From the NCBI RefSeq assembly GCF_003461245.1, contig NZ_QTWS01000066.1, forward strand, positions 1 through 9,068: a stretch of DNA of 9,068 bases. The letters are read 5' to 3'. Position numbers and translations under genes: made by a program. Of this stretch, positions 5,964 to 9,068 are shown in pieces. Source of the stretch: Blautia sp. AF19-10LB (lineage in GTDB: Bacteria > Bacillota > Clostridia > Lachnospirales > Lachnospiraceae). Each line of letters starts with the position of its first letter. Position 1 is the stretch's first letter. The notes under the pieces are model-generated. The model was not told where the DNA came from. It saw only the letters and a list, made by a program, of their open reading frames with translations, and made no database searches.

Positions 5964-5987
5964 AATGATGAAATTATCTTAACATCC

Positions 5988-6016
5988 TTGAAAAAAATAT
6001 ACAAGTTACATAAAAT
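5988..6016 (+). promoter_or_regulatory. Sigma-A promoter of the methyltransferase operon
   Basis: TTGAAA (5988-5993) and TAAAAT (6011-6016) are separated by exactly 17 bases, each matching the consensus at five of six positions. Transcription would start near 6023, giving a leader of about 40 bases before the MT1 start. No riboswitch fits in so short a leader. Confidence 0.7.
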
Positions 6017-6061
6017 ATAGATGTAGCAAAGAGAAAGGTGTTTCTATTACGGAGGTGCGAA

Positions 6062-7231
6062 ATGCCAGAGAAAAATTTACTTGAACAGAAAAAAAACAAT
6101 CTGATGAAGGCACTGAATCGGCAGGGGGCTGATTATGTTCCGACAATGCTGGCTTCCAGCTGCGCGGAAGTTGCCTGGACAGGACAGAAAGTGACCGATG
6201 TGATCGGTGATGCAAATGCATATGTTAAGGCCATGACAGATGTATTTGAAGTTATGTGGGGAGATGCGAATACATTTTCAGGAACTCTGTTTACACCAGC
6301 TATCTCCGATATCATCGAACCGGTACAGAACAAATTCGGACCGGATGGAGTTACTCCGGAACATGTACAGATGCCACAGATGGAGCGCGGAGAGTACGAT
6401 CAGCTGATCGAAGATCCATTTGGATTTGTTGCAAATGTACTTCTTCCAAGAAAATATCCGAAACTGTTTGAAGATCGCGAGTATGCGAAAAAGACGATCA
6501 AAGCTATTGCTGCGGACAAAGCTTATGCCATGGGCGTTCTGTTTGGGATGACAGATAAAGTCCTGGCAGAAAAATATGGTATTACTGGAATTTGTAATTT
6601 CGCGGATGTATTTTCAAATCCAGTAGATACTTTATTTGATTATTTACGTGGATTCAAGGGGACATTGACAGATCTTCGCCGTCAGCCTGACAAAGTAAAG
6701 GCTGCCTGTGACAGACTGTGGGAGACTTATAACCTGCCGAAACTTCAGGGCACACCGGCACCGTTCCCGTATGCATGCCACATGACACATATTGCACCTT
6801 ATTTAAGTCCGAAGCAGTTCTACGAGATCTACTGGCCATATGAGAAATTCTGGATCGAGCGTGCAGCAGCTGCCGGAACCAAAGTATGGATCATGCTGGA
6901 AGGCCGCTGGGAGAATGTATGGGAATGCTTCAAGGAAGTGCCGAAGGACAGCTGTATCCTTCATATTGACGATGATGATATCATCAAGGCAAAAGAAGTG
7001 CTTGGTGATTACCAGATCATTGAGGGAGGTCTGAAGATGGCTTCCGTCAGAACTGACAGTCCAGAAAAGATCAAAGACGATGTAAAGAAGATTATTGATG
7101 CATGTCAGCCAGGTGACGGTTTCCTGTTCTGTACAGACAAAGCATGGATCGCACCGGGCGATGTAAATCAGAATCTGATCGATGCCTATAATTTTGCTCA
7201 TGAGTATTCACTGAGCAGGACACAGAAATAA
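6062..7231 (+). CDS. UroD-family corrinoid methyltransferase (MT1), substrate unknown
   Basis: The 389-residue protein belongs to the uroporphyrinogen decarboxylase-like superfamily, whose methyltransferase members (MtaA/MtbA, and the MT1 of acetogen O-demethylases) move a methyl group between a substrate and a corrinoid protein. The operon places it as MT1. Visible landmarks are CHMTHIAPYLSPKQFYEIYWPYEKFW (239-264), ILHIDDDD (299-306), IIEGGLK (319-325) and CTDKAWIAPGDVNQNL (357-372). The HxC and downstream Cys that hold zinc in MtaA/MtbA are not seen: the His at 301 is followed by I-D. I chose the ATG at 6062 because GGAGGTG lies just before it; the upstream GTG at 6038 would put the RBS inside the gene. 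An aryl methyl ether is a plausible substrate, but this is inferred. Confidence 0.82.
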   Translation: MPEKNLLEQKKNNLMKALNRQGADYVPTMLASSCAEVAWTGQKVTDVIGDANAYVKAMTDVFEVMWGDANTFSGTLFTPAISDIIEPVQNKFGPDGVTPEHVQMPQMERGEYDQLIEDPFGFVANVLLPRKYPKLFEDREYAKKTIKAIAADKAYAMGVLFGMTDKVLAEKYGITGICNFADVFSNPVDTLFDYLRGFKGTLTDLRRQPDKVKAACDRLWETYNLPKLQGTPAPFPYACHMTHIAPYLSPKQFYEIYWPYEKFWIERAAAAGTKVWIMLEGRWENVWECFKEVPKDSCILHIDDDDIIKAKEVLGDYQIIEGGLKMASVRTDSPEKIKDDVKKIIDACQPGDGFLFCTDKAWIAPGDVNQNLIDAYNFAHEYSLSRTQK

Positions 7232-7242
7232 GGAGGTTCGTC

Positions 7243-7389
7243 ATGAGTGAAGAGAAAAAAGAACAGACCAATCAGGAATATTTACAGGATATCGTAAATG
7301 AACTTCTTGCTGATGAAGAGTGGAAGCTTCCAAAAGAACTCCGCTTCTGGCTGATGGGAACTTATACCTGGGAACTTTTGTATTTATAA
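7243..7389 (+). CDS. 48-residue small protein within the methyltransferase operon
   Basis: A short frame with an excellent RBS (AAGGAGG overlapping the MT1 stop codon, six bases before the ATG) encodes 48 residues. The N-terminal half is acidic and polar (MSEEKKEQTNQEYLQDIVNE). The C-terminal half is aromatic and hydrophobic (WKLPKELRFWLMGTYTWELLYL). It has no cysteines, no signal peptide and no recognisable domain. It sits 11 bases after MT1 and 42 bases before the corrinoid-protein gene, so it is surely co-transcribed. A helical accessory subunit that binds MT1 or the corrinoid protein is a guess. It is short enough to be missed by standard gene calling. The spacing and RBS make translation likely; the function is unknown. 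Confidence 0.75.
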   Translation: MSEEKKEQTNQEYLQDIVNELLADEEWKLPKELRFWLMGTYTWELLYL

Positions 7390-7431
7390 AAAGCAGAATT
7401 GTCAGATCTGTAGATGAAGAGGAGAATCAGT

Positions 7432-8067
7432 ATGGATTATAAAGAATTAGAACAGGCCATGGCCGATCTTGATGAGGATACCGTCCTTGATATGATGAAA
7501 GAAGTTATGGATAACAATGGAGAAGGTGTCAAAGAAGCACTGGAAGCATGCCAGAAAGGAATGGCTACAGTAGGCGACCTGTTTGAAAAAGGTGAGTACT
7601 TCGTAGGTGACCTGATCTACGCAGGTGAGATCATGGTAGAAGCCATGGATATCATTAAACCGGCACTGGCTGGTGCAGATCACAAAAAACTGGGACGAAT
7701 GATCCTCTGCACCGTTAAAGATGACCTTCATGACATTGGTAAAAATATTGTAAAGGCCATGCTGGAAGCTGGTGGATTTGAAGTTATCGACCTGGGAATC
7801 GATGTTCCGCCTGAAAAGGTAGTAGAAGTTGCAAAACAGGAAAATATCAAGATCATCGCATTGTCAGGTGTGCTGACACTGGCACTGGATTCTATGAAAA
7901 ATACCATCAACGCATTTGCAGACGCAGGTATGCGTGATGATGTGAAGATCATTATTGGAGGAAACCCGGTAAGTGAAGAGGCCTGCAAGGCACTGGGAGC
8001 AGACGAATGGGCATACAGTCCGCAGAAGACTGTTCAGGTATGTGCAAACTGGGCAAGTGCAGCATAA
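7432..8067 (+). CDS. Methyltransferase corrinoid protein (MtaC/MtbC/MttC-like)
   Basis: The 211-residue protein carries the cobalamin cofactor between MT1 and MT2. An N-terminal helical cap domain covers about 1-85. A Rossmann-type B12-binding domain follows with DLHDIGKNI (98-106), in which H100 is the expected lower axial cobalt ligand, then SGVLTLALDSMK (145-156) and GGNPV (176-180). The length is that of stand-alone corrinoid proteins. The frame opens at an ATG at 7414 without an RBS; AGGAG seven bases before the ATG at 7432 decides the start. It lies between the small-protein and MT2 genes. The family is certain; the specific methyl donor is set by MT1, not by this protein. Confidence 0.95.
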   Translation: MDYKELEQAMADLDEDTVLDMMKEVMDNNGEGVKEALEACQKGMATVGDLFEKGEYFVGDLIYAGEIMVEAMDIIKPALAGADHKKLGRMILCTVKDDLHDIGKNIVKAMLEAGGFEVIDLGIDVPPEKVVEVAKQENIKIIALSGVLTLALDSMKNTINAFADAGMRDDVKIIIGGNPVSEEACKALGADEWAYSPQKTVQVCANWASAA

Positions 8068-8092
8068 GAAATAACAGAGGTGAGACAGCAGT

Positions 8093-8893
8093 ATGATTAT
8101 TATAGGTGAAAAGATCAATGGTGCGATTCCTTCGATCAAACAGGCCATTGAAGATCACAATGAAGAACTGATCCGGGAGCGTGTAGCTGCACAGGCAGCG
8201 GCAGGAGCAGATTATATTGACTGTGCGCCAAGCACTGCACCGGAAATAGAATATGATACGATGGTATGGCTGATCGACCTGATCCAGGATGTCACAGATC
8301 TTCCTATCAGCATTGACAGTCCGAATCCGCTTCTGCTGAAACGTATCATTGAAGAGGGGCGTCTGAAACGTCCGGGTATGGTCAATTCTGTCAATGAAGA
8401 AGGAACCAAATGTGAGACATTGTTTCCGCTGATCGCAGGAACTGACTGGAATGTGATCGGGCTGACCTGTGACAAGCAGGGCATTCCCATGCAGCCGGAT
8501 AAGAAGTTAGAGATCGCAAAAAGCATCATCGACAAAGCAGATCATTTTGGTGTAAAGCTGTCGAATTTACATATTGATCCCTGCGTAATGGCACTTGCAA
8601 CCGCACCGACTTCTATGGATGATTTTGCATTTTGTATCAAAAAGATCCATGAGATCGCACCGGAGGTAAAAGTGACAGGAGCATTGTCTAATGTCAGCTT
8701 TAACATGCCTGCAAGAAAATATGTCAATGCAGGATGTATGACTGTTGCGGTGGAAGCTGGACTGGATTCCGCAATCATGGACCCATGTAGTTCCTTTATG
8801 ATGGGAACGCTCTATGCAGCGGAAGCTTTATCCCAGAGGGATAAGGGCGGACGCAAATATAACAGGGCATTCAGAAAGGGAATCTTTAAATAA
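8093..8893 (+). CDS. Methyltetrahydrofolate:corrinoid methyltransferase (MT2, MeTr-like)
   Basis: The 266-residue protein is a pterin-binding TIM barrel like the MeTr of Moorella. It would move the methyl group from the corrinoid protein to tetrahydrofolate, feeding the Wood-Ljungdahl or C1 pool. Motifs in order are GEKING (5-10), the pterin-site Asp in ISIDSPN (72-78, D75), NSVNEE (98-103), IDPCV (161-165, D162) and SNVSFNMPAR (199-208, N200). These match the conserved Asp/Asn set of MeTr enzymes (near 75, 96, 160 and 199). GAGGTGA lies nine bases before the ATG. It is 25 bases downstream of the corrinoid-protein gene and 15 bases upstream of the activator gene. Its presence points to a tetrahydrofolate-dependent acetogen or methylotroph rather than a methanogen-type CoM pathway. 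Confidence 0.93.
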   Translation: MIIIGEKINGAIPSIKQAIEDHNEELIRERVAAQAAAGADYIDCAPSTAPEIEYDTMVWLIDLIQDVTDLPISIDSPNPLLLKRIIEEGRLKRPGMVNSVNEEGTKCETLFPLIAGTDWNVIGLTCDKQGIPMQPDKKLEIAKSIIDKADHFGVKLSNLHIDPCVMALATAPTSMDDFAFCIKKIHEIAPEVKVTGALSNVSFNMPARKYVNAGCMTVAVEAGLDSAIMDPCSSFMMGTLYAAEALSQRDKGGRKYNRAFRKGIFK

Positions 8894-8908
8894 GACAAAG
8901 GAGGACAT

Positions 8909-9010
8909 ATGCCGGAAATTGTATTTTTACCAGATCATGTTTCTGTAAAAGTTTCCGCAGGTACGTCCATTCAAGAGGCTGGCAGAAGTGCCGGCCTCTT
9001 GTTAGATGCA
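8909..9010 (+). CDS. RACo-type corrinoid activation protein, N-terminus only (interrupted)
   Basis: AAAGGAGG four bases before the ATG starts a frame whose first 34 residues (MPEIVFLPDHVSVKVSAGTSIQEAGRSAGLLLDA) match the start of the ferredoxin domain of RACo proteins. These combine a [2Fe-2S] domain with an ASKHA ATPase domain and reduce inactive Co(II) corrinoid to Co(I). The next residues should be the iron-sulfur motif C-x-G-x-G-x-C-x-x-C. Instead the frame reads VCPAKLNHTSRCKSGHGNR, which does not fit, although it stays open to the window edge. The break falls between codons 34 and 35, where GTGTG begins an intron-like sequence. The remaining few hundred codons should follow the insertion outside the window. 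Confidence 0.8.
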
Positions 9011-9068
9011 GTGTGTCCAGCGAAGCTGAACCACACTAGCCGGTGTAAGTCCGGTCACGGTAATCGCC
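9011..9068 (+). mobile_element. Probable 5' end of a group II intron, continuing past the window edge
   Basis: From 9011 the sequence starts GTGTG, fitting the GUGYG boundary of group II introns. It goes on through CCGGTGTAAGTCCGGT (9040-9055), which resembles the early domain I hairpin with a GGTGNAAGTCC core found in many bacterial introns. Protein similarity to RACo stops at exactly this point. The orientation is sense, so splicing could restore the mRNA. Exon-binding sites, the reverse transcriptase gene, domain V and the 3' end lie beyond the window, so this rests on the boundary and the first 58 bases only. Confidence 0.65.

Noticed and set aside
6803..7201. 132-codon reverse frame opposite MT1
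   Set aside because: It is a shadow of the MT1 gene; no RBS, and the composition is that of complement codons.
9040..9068. Cobalamin riboswitch fragment (AGCCGGTGTAAGTCCGGT...CGCC resembles part of a B12 element)
   Set aside because: The similarity is to a short GGTGNAANTCC core also found in group II introns. It sits inside a coding frame directly after a GTGTG boundary, and no B12 box is visible. An intron start explains the position better.
1..9068. CRISPR array, tRNA or rRNA genes
   Set aside because: No regularly spaced direct repeats and no tRNA cloverleaf or rRNA sequence were seen. The only rRNA-like piece is the 10-base anti-Shine-Dalgarno match in the rplY leader.

Overview
The window looks like chromosomal DNA from a gut-type Firmicute, most likely a Lachnospiraceae (Clostridia) such as a Blautia/Dorea-like acetogen or methylotroph. 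Support for this is indirect: strong AGGAGG ribosome-binding sites, moderate GC, Ctc-type L25, a clostridial ECF sigma/anti-sigma pair, and a corrinoid methyltransferase operon of the kind that feeds methyl groups to tetrahydrofolate. The species cannot be fixed from the sequence alone.

Layout. 1-144: an open frame cut by the left edge, possibly a gene tail. 145-309: promoter and leader of rplY. 310-903: ribosomal protein L25 (+). 904-1459: a 556-base non-coding stretch packed with hairpins, including a perfect 21-bp stem (probably a bidirectional terminator) and two stretches that look like structured or dispersed elements. 1460-3111 (-): citX and citC, two accessory genes for maturing citrate lyase, without the lyase subunits. 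3330-5191 (+): an ECF sigma factor and a membrane anti-sigma factor overlapping by ATGA, ending in a hairpin terminator. 5260-5904 (-): a TetR-family regulator, convergent with the anti-sigma gene and divergent from the last operon.

6062 to the right edge (+) is the most interesting part. It is a tight operon encoding a UroD-fold methyltransferase (MT1), an unannotated 48-residue protein, a corrinoid protein, a MeTr-like methyltransferase (MT2), and the start of a RACo-type reductive activator of the corrinoid protein. The inferred flow is: methylated substrate -> MT1 -> Co(I) corrinoid protein -> MT2 -> methyl-tetrahydrofolate, with RACo rescuing oxidised Co(II). The substrate is unknown; an O-methyl aromatic or another small methylated compound is plausible. 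The TetR gene shares the intergenic region, which holds a good sigma-A promoter for the operon and an imperfect inverted repeat over the tetR promoter.

At 9011 the RACo reading frame loses similarity just where the [2Fe-2S] cysteine motif should start. The sequence there begins GTGTG and continues like the 5' end of a bacterial group II intron in sense orientation. The activator gene therefore appears to be split by a retroelement, with the rest outside the window.
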